A stretch of DNA of 20,380 nt from Caryophanales bacterium UBA2253 (GTDB taxonomy: Bacteria; Bacillota_I; Bacilli_A; ML615J-28; CAG-698), in contig DDXT01000048.1 of the NCBI GenBank assembly GCA_002347755.1, forward strand, positions 1 to 20,380, written 5' to 3'. Below, in pieces: positions 7,600 to 15,134 of this stretch. Every line of letters starts with the position of its first letter. The stretch's first letter is position 1. The translations under genes and the position numbers were made by a program. Under the pieces are notes generated by a model. The model was not told where the DNA came from and did no database searches. It saw only the letters and a list, made by a program, of their open reading frames with translations.

Positions 7600-9399
7600 A
7601 TGAAACAAGTCTTTAAAAAAGCCGTTGTTTCTGTCCTGCTTATGCTCAGTCTCGTCGGATTGGCTGCCTGCGGTCAGTTCAAAGCGGAACTGGTAGTTTG
7701 TGTTGGCCCAAATCCAGATACGATTGACCCAGCATTGAACAGCGCAGTTGACGGAGCAACATTAATCATTCATGCCTTTTCAGGCCTCGTTGGTTATCAA
7801 CAAGATGAAGATGGCGCTTTAGTGCTTGTACCAGACTGCGCAACAACGTTGCCGACCCCGACAACTTTGGCGGGCGGAAAGGTTCAATATGTATTCACTC
7901 TAAAGGATGATCTGAAATGGTCCGACGGAACTGCCCTCACAGCTGCGGACTTCGAATATGCTTGGAAGCGGGCCGCTTCAGCCACTTTGGCCGCTGACTA
8001 CAGTTACATGTTCGATGTCATCGATGGCTTTGGCGGCGCTGATGATGCTGACGGTTTGGCACCGCTGAACGTAAACGCATCGGCCGATGGAAAAACATTG
8101 ACCGTTGTATTAAACAACGCGGTTCCATACTGGTTTGAATTGTGCGCATTCCCGACTTACATGCCGGTTAAGCAATCAATCGTTGAAGCCGATCCTGAAG
8201 GATGGGCAACCAAGGCGTCTACCTATGTTGGAAATGGCGCTTACAAGATGACAAAATGGGTAGAAAATAGCAAGATTATTTATGAAAAGAACAAATTCTA
8301 TCATGGCGCGGATGACATCACCCTTAATTCGATCGAATTTGCATTGTCTGATGATGATACCGCCATTCTTGCCAACTACAAAAACGGAACTTACAAACTG
8401 ATTGATTCCGTTCCTAACCAGGAAATTGCCGCTCTTAAGGTGCAATACCCCGATGAATTGATCATCGCCGGACAACTTGGAACTTATTACATTATCTTCA
8501 ACGTTAATGACGACACTTTGTTTGGGGACATCGTTACCGATGAAGCTACCAAAGCTGAAGTTCGTAAAGCTTTAAGTTTGATGCTTGACCGCAATTACAT
8601 TTGCGTCAGCATCGGTCAAGCCGGACAACAACCGGCGAACAGTTTTGTCCCGATCGGACTGACTGAACCAGACGGACTCACCCCGTTTGTTGACAAGAAC
8701 GGTCCGAACGGCGATGGCGCCGGATATTATTCCGTAGCTGCCGCCGACTTCGCTTCCAACTGCGCCGAAGCCGTTCAAATCCTGAAAGATGCCGGCTATA
8801 CTTATAACGAAACCACTGACAAGTTCACTGACTTCCCGTCTTTCGACTATTTGTATAACACCGGCAGCGGCCATCAAGCCATTGCGGCTTATTTGCAAGA
8901 AGCTTGGGGAGCCTTCGGAATCAACATGACTCCGATCAACCAGGAATGGAATACTTTCCTTAACACCCGTAAGAACGGCGATTACAGCGTTGCTCGTAAC
9001 GGTTGGTTAGGCGACTACAATGACCCGATCTCCTTCTTGGATATGTGGCTGACTACCAGCGGCAACAATGACGCGCAATTCGGAATTGACTCCGACAAAG
9101 TCACTGCGGGCCCTCAAGGCCATGCAGCCGTTGCCATTTACGGATCAACTCATGACAAGACATGGGCGGAGACTTACGATGTTTTGATCAACACCGTCAA
9201 GACTTCCTCTGATCAGACCGTTCGTTTTGCGAACATGCATGCGGCGGAAACCCTGTTGATGGAAACCGGAGCGATCTGCCCATTGTACTACTACACTGAT
9301 TTGTACATGATCGATCCGTCTCTGGAAGGATTCTTCGCTTCACCGCTTGGCTATAAGTTCTTCATGTATTGCACCATCGCGGAAGAACCCGCAGAATAA
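7600..9399 (+). CDS. oppA: Peptide ABC transporter substrate-binding lipoprotein OppA, paralog 1
   Basis: Extracytoplasmic receptor that delivers peptides to the OppBCDF complex, anchored by lipid on the outer face of the membrane. Residues 1-23 form a lipoprotein signal (basic MKQVFKK, hydrophobic core, lipobox LAAC) and C24 is the lipidated cysteine. The mature part is a family-5 solute-binding protein. WSDGTALTAADFEYAWKR (about 107-124) matches the family signature. Total length of 599 residues is at the upper end for the family. It is a close paralog of the gene at 9840, similar over its full length. It differs by a short insertion (residues around VTAGPQG, near 500) and a longer acidic C-terminus. 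Followed by a strong terminator. The ligand could be peptides or another solute imported by this family; peptide is preferred because of the oppBCDF neighbours. Confidence 0.93.
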   Translation: MKQVFKKAVVSVLLMLSLVGLAACGQFKAELVVCVGPNPDTIDPALNSAVDGATLIIHAFSGLVGYQQDEDGALVLVPDCATTLPTPTTLAGGKVQYVFTLKDDLKWSDGTALTAADFEYAWKRAASATLAADYSYMFDVIDGFGGADDADGLAPLNVNASADGKTLTVVLNNAVPYWFELCAFPTYMPVKQSIVEADPEGWATKASTYVGNGAYKMTKWVENSKIIYEKNKFYHGADDITLNSIEFALSDDDTAILANYKNGTYKLIDSVPNQEIAALKVQYPDELIIAGQLGTYYIIFNVNDDTLFGDIVTDEATKAEVRKALSLMLDRNYICVSIGQAGQQPANSFVPIGLTEPDGLTPFVDKNGPNGDGAGYYSVAAADFASNCAEAVQILKDAGYTYNETTDKFTDFPSFDYLYNTGSGHQAIAAYLQEAWGAFGINMTPINQEWNTFLNTRKNGDYSVARNGWLGDYNDPISFLDMWLTTSGNNDAQFGIDSDKVTAGPQGHAAVAIYGSTHDKTWAETYDVLINTVKTSSDQTVRFANMHAAETLLMETGAICPLYYYTDLYMIDPSLEGFFASPLGYKFFMYCTIAEEPAE

Positions 9400-9420
9400 C
9401 TTATAGAACGTTTAAAAAGA

Positions 9421-9456
9421 AAGACTGAAATCTCAAAAAAGATTTCGGTCTTTTTT
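9421..9456 (+). terminator. Rho-independent terminator after oppA paralog 1
   Basis: A 13-bp stem with one G-T pair, AAGACTGAAATCT (9421-9433) with AGATTTCGGTCTT (9440-9452), closes a 6-base loop and runs into a T-rich tract. It separates paralog 1 from the small ORF and paralog 2. Confidence 0.9.
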
Positions 9457-9596
9457 CTTTTGGGCTTCTAAAGATTAAACCAATAAAACCCCTTCGCCAA
9501 TTCGCATTAAGGTAAAACCATTTATTTATTAATATCAATAAAAGAGAAACCTCTTAAACAACGAATTTTTAGGGTTTAAGGCCAAAGGAGCTTTTT

Positions 9597-9716
9597 ATGA
9601 AACTGATGCTTCCTCCCGATTCCGCGAACCGACCATCGTCGGAATCCGCAGACACGCAGACGGTGACCGACTTCACCAATGATAATGCCATCCGTGGCGG
9701 TTCCATTTGGGCGTAA
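9597..9716 (+). CDS. Unrecognised 39-residue small ORF between the two oppA paralogs
   Basis: I do not recognise this product. ATG at 9597 follows AAAGGAG (9584-9590) with an ideal 6-base spacer, and the frame runs to TAA at 9714-9716. The peptide starts MKLMLPPDSAN, is rich in Ser, Thr, Asp and Asn, and ends GGSIWA. It has no membrane helix and no clear signal peptide. The DNA changes from AT-rich (9457-9590) to GC-rich exactly at the ORF, which favours coding. A possible -10, TAATAT, lies upstream near 9528 with a weak -35. It sits in the 440-base gap between the paralog 1 terminator and the paralog 2 leader. It could be a leader peptide, a secreted or signalling peptide related to the transporter, or a remnant of a larger gene. 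Confidence 0.4.
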   Translation: MKLMLPPDSANRPSSESADTQTVTDFTNDNAIRGGSIWA

Positions 9717-9719
9717 GAA

Positions 9720-9783
9720 CATCGATAGCTGGTTTATCGATGCTAGAACGCCTGAATTTCGATAAACTTAGCGCAATTATCGA
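9720..9783. repeat. Clustered TATCGA inverted repeats upstream of oppA paralog 2
   Basis: CATCGATA (9720-9727) pairs with TATCGATG (9735-9742) across a 7-base loop. TCGATAA (9759-9765) pairs with TTATCGA (9777-9783) across 11 bases. Four copies of the TATCGA core therefore occur in 64 bases. No T-tract follows, so these are not terminators. They may be operator half-sites or leader RNA hairpins. Confidence 0.5.
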
Positions 9784-9839
9784 CGCGTAATAGGAGCGCA
9801 GGGTTTATATATCACTTTCTTTGAAAGGAGAGAAACAAA

Positions 9840-11597
9840 ATGAAACATGTTCTCAAAAGAACGGGTGTTTCTGTCCGGCTTCTGTTTTGCTTATTTGCTT
9901 TGGCTGCTTGCGGTCAAGATAAAGGTAAACTGGTAGTTTGTGTTGGACCTAACCCTGATACGATTGACCCGGCTTTAAACAAGGCCGTCGATGGAGCAAC
10001 CATGATCATCCACGCTTTCTCCGGCCTCATAGGCTATCAAGAGGATGAAGACGGCGCTTTAGTACTCACGCCCGACTGTGCAACTGTTATGCCTACTCCG
10101 ACCATTTTGGATGGCGGAAAAGTTCAATACCTGTTCACACTGAAGGACGATTTAAAATGGTCCGACGGGACCGCGCTTGATGCCAAGGATTTCGAATACG
10201 CTTGGAAGCGCGCGGCCTCAACGGAATTGTTGGCTGATTACAGCTACATGTTTGACGTCATCGACGGTTTTGGTGGAGCCGATGTTGAGGGCTTAGCGGC
10301 GCTTAACGTTACGGCTTCGGCGGACGGAAAGACTTTGACCGTCGTTTTGAAAAATGCCGTTTCTTATTTCTTTGAATTATGCGCCTTCCCGACTTACATG
10401 CCGGTGAAGCGTTCCATCGTGGAAGCCGACTCCGAAGGCTGGGCAACCGAAGTTGCCAGCTACATCGGCACCGGTCCCTTCCGAATGACCTCCTGGATTA
10501 CTGACAGCAAGATCGTCATGGAAAAGAACCCTTATTTTCATAACGCCGAAGCCGTCAGCATCGAAAAAATCGAGTTTGCTTTGTCTGATGACGATACCGC
10601 CATCTTGGCCAATTACAAGAACGGGACTTTCAAACTGATCGATACCGTTCCGAACGGCGAGATTGCGGCTCTGAAAACCAATTACCCGGACGAGTTCGTC
10701 ATTGCCGGGCAGCTCGGTACTTATTACCTGAACTTCAACATTGCGGACAATACCATGTTTGAAAGCATCGTTACCGATGAATTGACCAAAGCCAGCGTGC
10801 GCAAAGCCCTGGGGCTGCTTTTGGACCGCAATTACATTTGCGTGAGCGTCGCTCAAGCCGGCCAACAACCGGCCAACTCCTACGTTCCGATCGGCTTGAC
10901 CGAACCGGACGGCCTGACCCCCTTCGTGGAAAAGAACGGACCGCTTGGCGACGGCAGCGGTTATTGCAAAGTCGCAGCGGCTGATTACGCGGCCAACTGC
11001 GCCGAAGCCGTGCAGATTCTGAAAGACGCCGGCTATGCTTACAATGAGACCACGCACAAGTTTACCAATTTCCCGTCCTTCGATTACTTATACAATACCA
11101 GCACCAACCATGCGGCCATTGCAGCTTATTTGCAACAGGTCTGGGCGGATTACGGGATCACCATGACTCCGGTCAACCAGGAATGGAATACCTTCCTCAA
11201 TACCCGGAAGAACGGCGACTACGTGGCGGCCAGAAACAGCTGGGTCGCGGATTTCAATGACCCGATCTCCTTTTTGGATATGTGGCTGACGACCAGCGGG
11301 AACAATGATGCCCAGTTTGGAAAAGACAGCCATGCCACCGTGGCCATTTACGGCGCGAATCATGATCAGACTTGGGCCGAGACTTATGATGTGATCATCA
11401 ATCAAGTCAAGACCTCATCCGATCAAGAAGCCCGGTTCGCGCTGATGCACGAAGCCGAGAACCAACTGATGGAAACCGGAGCGATTTGCCCGATTTATTA
11501 CAATACCGACTTGTACATGATCAGCCCGAAACTTCAGGGATTCTTCACCTCGCCGCTGGGCTACAAATTCTTCATGTATGCCACTTTGACGGAATAA
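9840..11597 (+). CDS. oppA: Peptide ABC transporter substrate-binding lipoprotein OppA, paralog 2
   Basis: Second binding protein for the same importer, 585 residues. Lipoprotein signal 1-23 with lipobox LAAC and C24, then a family-5 solute-binding domain with WSDGTALDAKDFEYAWKR near 107-124. Alignment with paralog 1 by eye is continuous, with identical blocks such as CVGPNPDTIDPALN. Differences are scattered plus a deletion of several residues near 490-505 and a shorter C-terminus, so this is a tandem gene duplication. AAAGGAG at 9824-9830 precedes the ATG by 9 bases, in a leader that itself is a diverged copy of the paralog 1 leader. The cognate -35 seems lost (see findings). Ligand preference probably differs from paralog 1, but that is inference. 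A strong terminator follows. Confidence 0.93.
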   Translation: MKHVLKRTGVSVRLLFCLFALAACGQDKGKLVVCVGPNPDTIDPALNKAVDGATMIIHAFSGLIGYQEDEDGALVLTPDCATVMPTPTILDGGKVQYLFTLKDDLKWSDGTALDAKDFEYAWKRAASTELLADYSYMFDVIDGFGGADVEGLAALNVTASADGKTLTVVLKNAVSYFFELCAFPTYMPVKRSIVEADSEGWATEVASYIGTGPFRMTSWITDSKIVMEKNPYFHNAEAVSIEKIEFALSDDDTAILANYKNGTFKLIDTVPNGEIAALKTNYPDEFVIAGQLGTYYLNFNIADNTMFESIVTDELTKASVRKALGLLLDRNYICVSVAQAGQQPANSYVPIGLTEPDGLTPFVEKNGPLGDGSGYCKVAAADYAANCAEAVQILKDAGYAYNETTHKFTNFPSFDYLYNTSTNHAAIAAYLQQVWADYGITMTPVNQEWNTFLNTRKNGDYVAARNSWVADFNDPISFLDMWLTTSGNNDAQFGKDSHATVAIYGANHDQTWAETYDVIINQVKTSSDQEARFALMHEAENQLMETGAICPIYYNTDLYMISPKLQGFFTSPLGYKFFMYATLTE

Positions 11598-11621
11598 CCA
11601 TTTCATTGATCAAACATTAGA

Positions 11622-11660
11622 AAAGACCGATGTCCCAAGGCGGACCATCGGTCTTTCTTT
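11622..11660 (+). terminator. Rho-independent terminator after oppA paralog 2
   Basis: A perfect 11-bp stem, AAAGACCGATG (11622-11632) with CATCGGTCTTT (11646-11656), is followed by CTTTCG. It closes the peptide-import locus and faces the minus-strand exporter genes. Confidence 0.85.
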
Positions 11661-11664
11661 CGTT

Positions 11665-11689
11665 AAAAAAGGCCTAACCGAAGTTAGGC
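11665..11689 (-). terminator. Minus-strand terminator of the ABC exporter operon
   Basis: Read on the minus strand: GCCTAAC, a TTCG tetraloop, GTTAGGC, then C and six T. The stem arm (11683-11689) includes the stop codon of the downstream exporter gene (TAA at 11686-11684), so termination begins within the coding end. Confidence 0.85.
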
Positions 11690-13318
11690 GCTTTTCATTT
11701 CCAGGCTGGTGGCGTTTTTGTTTTTGACAACCAAAACGTCATCATACATTTGTTGGTGGTCTTTGAAGACCACATGGCTGACGTTGATGATGGTGACGCC
11801 TTTAAGGTCCAACAGACTCTTTTCGATGGCTTTGGCTTTTTCAGCGTCCAGGTTGGCGAAGGCTTCATCCAGGAAGATGATGTCTGATTTGTTGATGAGG
11901 CCCCGGGCAATGGCCAAACGGCTGCGTTCGCCGCCGCTGATGTTCTTGCCGTTGTCATAAATCATGGAATCCAGACCGTCGGGCAGGTTGGCCACGAAGT
12001 CGGAAAGTCCGGCTCGCCGCACGGCGTCATCAATTTCTTCGTCGGAATAGTCCTTATATAGCGTCAGGTTGTTTTTGACGGTATCCTCGAATAAGAAGAC
12101 GTTCTGTTCGATATTCGCAATGTGAGCGAAATATTGCTCCTTTTTGACGTCTTTGAGCGGGATTCCGTCAATCAGGATCTCGCCGGATCCCGGGTTGAAG
12201 TATTTCCTCAGTAATTTCAGGATGGTGGACTTGCCGCCTCCGGAAGGACCGACGATCAGGTATTTATGGCCCTTTTTGAATTCAACGTTGACGTCTTCCA
12301 AGACCAGACTGTCCTCATAAGCAAAGCTCAGGTTGCGGATCTGGATGGCGGACTTAAAACCAGAGAAATCCAGGGTTTCCTGGTAATCGGTTTTATTCTT
12401 GAGAGTTTCGTCGATGCGTTTGAAGATGGCCTTGACCGAAAAGATTTTCGGCAGGGCTTCGGAGAAACTGGCGATCGGCCAAATGATTTTTTCGGCGGAT
12501 TGGATGATCAGGACCACGGCGCCGACGGTGATTTGGTCCTTTAAGGCCATGAAACCGATGATGGCGATCAAACCGAAGAAGACCATCGTGAAACTGGAGT
12601 TTTGCAAGGCGAAGAAGTAGCTTTTGACCCGGTCGATGATGAAACCTTTGTGCTGGATCTTTTCGCTCTTGTCATGGAAGTCTTTGCGAATCTTGTCTTC
12701 CAGATTGTTGGTCTTGATGATGTGAAAGGCGGAAAGGACTTCTTTGATGTAACCGGTATAGTCTCCGAACAGCTGGCTGCGTTCTTTGTTGTGCTTGTTG
12801 AGCGGTTTGGAAGATAGGCCGGAGATGATCAGGTTAAGGACCATGAGACCGAAGGTAATCAGCAGGATCCGGTAATCGACGATCAGGAAAAGCAGGATCC
12901 CGGCCGCCAAGTTGACCAAGCCGAAGATCAGATCGACGATCGGTTCGAGCAAATTGAGCTCAATTTGGTCGTAGTCGTTGGTCAGCGAAGAAAGATAAGT
13001 GGAATTGTTGTCCTGCTGAAACTCATTGATGTTCTTTTTGAAGACCCGGCGGACATATTGGTTTTTCATCTTGGTCAGGGCTTTTTTAAGAAACAAGGCT
13101 TTGAAATAAGTGAAAGTGAAGATCCCGATGGCATAAACGACCATGAAAGCGGATGCCAACAAAATCATTTGGTCGATGTCGCCGTATTGGCCGCTTTGGG
13201 TCAGGTCGATCATGTCCCGCATTTTTAAAGCAATGAAGATGTCCGCGGTGGCGCTGACGGCGGCACAGATGGCCAAGAGCAAAAGCTGAGGAAGAAAAGC
13301 GCGAATCGTTTTAAGCAT
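11684..13318 (-). CDS. ABC exporter half-transporter B (membrane domain plus ATPase)
   Basis: Type I ABC exporter subunit of 544 residues. A six-helix membrane domain occupies about 1-305. The ATPase domain has Walker A GPSGGGKST (357-365), Q405, signature ISGGE (460-464), Walker B with D484 and catalytic E485, a canonical D-loop (NLD) and H515. The start was chosen at 13318 because GGAGGAGA (13325-13332 on the minus strand) is 6 bases upstream; the frame extends 6 codons further without a better site. The ATG overlaps the stop of the partner gene by 8 bases (ATGCTTAA), implying coupling and a heterodimer. The substrate (drug, peptide or lipid) cannot be read from sequence. No peptidase or bacteriocin precursor is adjacent. 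Confidence 0.92.
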   Translation of the reverse strand: MLKTIRAFLPQLLLLAICAAVSATADIFIALKMRDMIDLTQSGQYGDIDQMILLASAFMVVYAIGIFTFTYFKALFLKKALTKMKNQYVRRVFKKNINEFQQDNNSTYLSSLTNDYDQIELNLLEPIVDLIFGLVNLAAGILLFLIVDYRILLITFGLMVLNLIISGLSSKPLNKHNKERSQLFGDYTGYIKEVLSAFHIIKTNNLEDKIRKDFHDKSEKIQHKGFIIDRVKSYFFALQNSSFTMVFFGLIAIIGFMALKDQITVGAVVLIIQSAEKIIWPIASFSEALPKIFSVKAIFKRIDETLKNKTDYQETLDFSGFKSAIQIRNLSFAYEDSLVLEDVNVEFKKGHKYLIVGPSGGGKSTILKLLRKYFNPGSGEILIDGIPLKDVKKEQYFAHIANIEQNVFLFEDTVKNNLTLYKDYSDEEIDDAVRRAGLSDFVANLPDGLDSMIYDNGKNISGGERSRLAIARGLINKSDIIFLDEAFANLDAEKAKAIEKSLLDLKGVTIINVSHVVFKDHQQMYDDVLVVKNKNATSLEMKSA

Positions 13319-14960
13319 AGCGGGTCTCCTCCGCAAAGTATTCTTTTCCGGTATAGGTGTTTACTTTGCCTTCTTTGATTTCCAAAACGTAGTCATAATG
13401 ATCGGTGACCCCCGGATAATAACGGTGGCTGATCGAAACGACGGTGTTGTCCAGATTCAGGAACGTTTGTTCGATCTCTTTTCCGAGGTCTTCGTTGACG
13501 GCGGAAGTGCCTTCATCGATGAAGAGGATCTCGGCTTTCTTGGCGATGGCTCTGGCTATTGATAACCGCTGGCGTTCGCCGCCGGAAAGGTTCTTGCCGT
13601 TTTCGCTGACTAGTTCATCCAAACCTTTTTCCTTGTTCTTCATGAATTCGGTCAAACCGGATTTGGAAATGGCTTCATTGATGGTTTTCTGATCAAGTTC
13701 CTTGAATAAAGTGATGTTGTTTTTGATGGTGTCTTCAAAGAGGAAGACTTCCTGATAGATGTAAGCAACTTTATTGGTGAAGGATTTATCCTGAATGGTC
13801 TTGAGATCGACGCCGTCAACGGCGATGTTTCCGGAATAATCTTCATAAGTCATCGACAGCAGTTTGATCAGCGTGGATTTTCCGATGCCGCTTGGGCCTT
13901 TGATCAGATATTTCTTGCCTTTTTCAATGGTGAAAGAGGCATTTTTGAAGATCTCTTTGGTGTCATAACCAAAAGTCAAATCGGAGACTTCGATCTTGTC
14001 TGAAAAAGCAAAGACATTGTGTTTGTTGTTGACAGGGGTTTCTTCTTCCAAAACGGTGATCTTGTTGTAGATCTCCATGGAAGATTTGACGACGTTCACG
14101 CGCGGGAAGATGTCCGGAAGGGCAAAGACCACGTTTCCCGCGAGCATGACCAAAAGCATCATGTCGGTGTAAGACATGCCGTTACGCAGCTGAAACAGAA
14201 GATATACCAAAGTAAACAGGGTGCTGGTGCCGGCGAGGGCCTGGGTCAGCGTCCGCTGGCCTTCGGAGAAGAAGCGGAACCGGAATTTTCCGGTCTCGAC
14301 TTTATTGATGGCTTCGAAACTCTTGATCTTGAATTTCTCTTCGATGTTGTTGAGTTTCAGAATCTCCAATCCGTTAAAGGTATTGGCGGTGTTGACGGTG
14401 AAATTCTCGTTTTCGGAGGATACTTTTTTCTGAAGCACGGCGGTTTTCTTTTCGAAAGTCCGGGAGATGAAGAAAATGATGACTGAAAACAGCATCAGAG
14501 CCAAACCGAGTTTGTAATCGATGACGGTGATGATGGCCAAAGAGACCAGATACATCCCGGCCCGGTAAATGATGTTCAGCAGATTGATGAAGAAGTTGGT
14601 CTCAAAGTTGGTGACGTCATTGATGAGGTTGGAAACATAGACGTCCTTGGACTTGCTGCTGAAACGCTGGTAAGAGGTGTTCATGATTTTTTCGAAAGCG
14701 GCGATCCGAACATCGAGGATGGTATCGCGCATGTAACTGATCCTTAGCAGTCTGGAAGAAATGTAAATCAAGAAAGCGACGATGACGTACGCCCTGGCCA
14801 TGATCACGGCTAAGATGAAATAATCCTGGTTTCCGTCGGCGATGGCGCCGAACAATTCGGCGAAAATATAGGTTCTGAGCAAGTCGCTGGCGACCGGGAA
14901 GAAGCAAGCCACAAAATAAAGCAAGAACCGAAATTTCCTTTTAAAGAGAAGTTGTTTCAT
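13311..14960 (-). CDS. ABC exporter half-transporter A (membrane domain plus ATPase)
   Basis: First gene of the exporter pair, 549 residues. The membrane domain is about 1-300, starting with a basic MKQLLFKRKF. The ATPase has Walker A GPSGIGKST (355-363), Q403, signature LSGGE (458-462), Walker B with D482 and E483, and H512. The D-loop reads SAVN: N489 replaces the near-universal aspartate, whereas the partner keeps Asp. Such asymmetry is common in heterodimeric exporters. AAAGGA lies about 10 bases before the ATG. Transcription starts from the perfect promoter at 15003-15031, giving a leader of about 36 bases. Multidrug or peptide export are equally plausible. Confidence 0.92.
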   Translation of the reverse strand: MKQLLFKRKFRFLLYFVACFFPVASDLLRTYIFAELFGAIADGNQDYFILAVIMARAYVIVAFLIYISSRLLRISYMRDTILDVRIAAFEKIMNTSYQRFSSKSKDVYVSNLINDVTNFETNFFINLLNIIYRAGMYLVSLAIITVIDYKLGLALMLFSVIIFFISRTFEKKTAVLQKKVSSENENFTVNTANTFNGLEILKLNNIEEKFKIKSFEAINKVETGKFRFRFFSEGQRTLTQALAGTSTLFTLVYLLFQLRNGMSYTDMMLLVMLAGNVVFALPDIFPRVNVVKSSMEIYNKITVLEEETPVNNKHNVFAFSDKIEVSDLTFGYDTKEIFKNASFTIEKGKKYLIKGPSGIGKSTLIKLLSMTYEDYSGNIAVDGVDLKTIQDKSFTNKVAYIYQEVFLFEDTIKNNITLFKELDQKTINEAISKSGLTEFMKNKEKGLDELVSENGKNLSGGERQRLSIARAIAKKAEILFIDEGTSAVNEDLGKEIEQTFLNLDNTVVSISHRYYPGVTDHYDYVLEIKEGKVNTYTGKEYFAEETRYA

Positions 14961-15002
14961 TGAAGGAAGGTCCTTTCATGCTGATGATTTCAAACATGGT
15001 TT

Positions 15003-15031
15003 ATTATATATCATCAAAATTATAATGTCAA
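15003..15031 (-). promoter_or_regulatory. Perfect-consensus sigma-A promoter of the ABC exporter operon
   Basis: On the minus strand: TTGACA (15031-15026), a 17-base spacer and TATAAT (15008-15003), all at consensus. A promoter this strong in front of an exporter usually needs repression. AT-rich repeats lie directly upstream. Confidence 0.85.
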
Positions 15032-15036
15032 TTAAA

Positions 15037-15086
15037 AATATTAATATTTCTATTAAATATGTTAATATTATTATTAATCATGTTAA
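15037..15086. repeat. AT-rich operator-like repeats upstream of the exporter promoter
   Basis: AATATTAATATT (15037-15048) is a perfect 12-base palindrome. TATTAAATATGTTAA (15051-15065) and TATTAATCATGTTAA (15072-15086) are direct repeats with period 21, two helical turns. They sit immediately upstream of the -35 box. They may be regulator sites or UP-element-like DNA. Part of the similarity could be due to low complexity. Confidence 0.45.
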
Positions 15087-15102
15087 GTTACCAAGAAATT
15101 TC

Positions 15103-15128
15103 AAAAAAAGAGTCGCCCTCAGCGACTC
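15103..15128 (-). terminator. Minus-strand terminator of the transaldolase gene
   Basis: GAGTCGC (15110-15116) pairs perfectly with GCGACTC (15122-15128) around a 5-base loop. Seven A at 15103-15109 give the U-tract on the minus strand, just after the transaldolase stop. Confidence 0.88.
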
Positions 15129-15134
15129 AAATGG

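Noticed and set aside
10377..11057. 226-codon minus-strand open frame opposite oppA paralog 2
   Set aside because: Shadow of a well-supported gene, with no ribosome site or recognisable domain.
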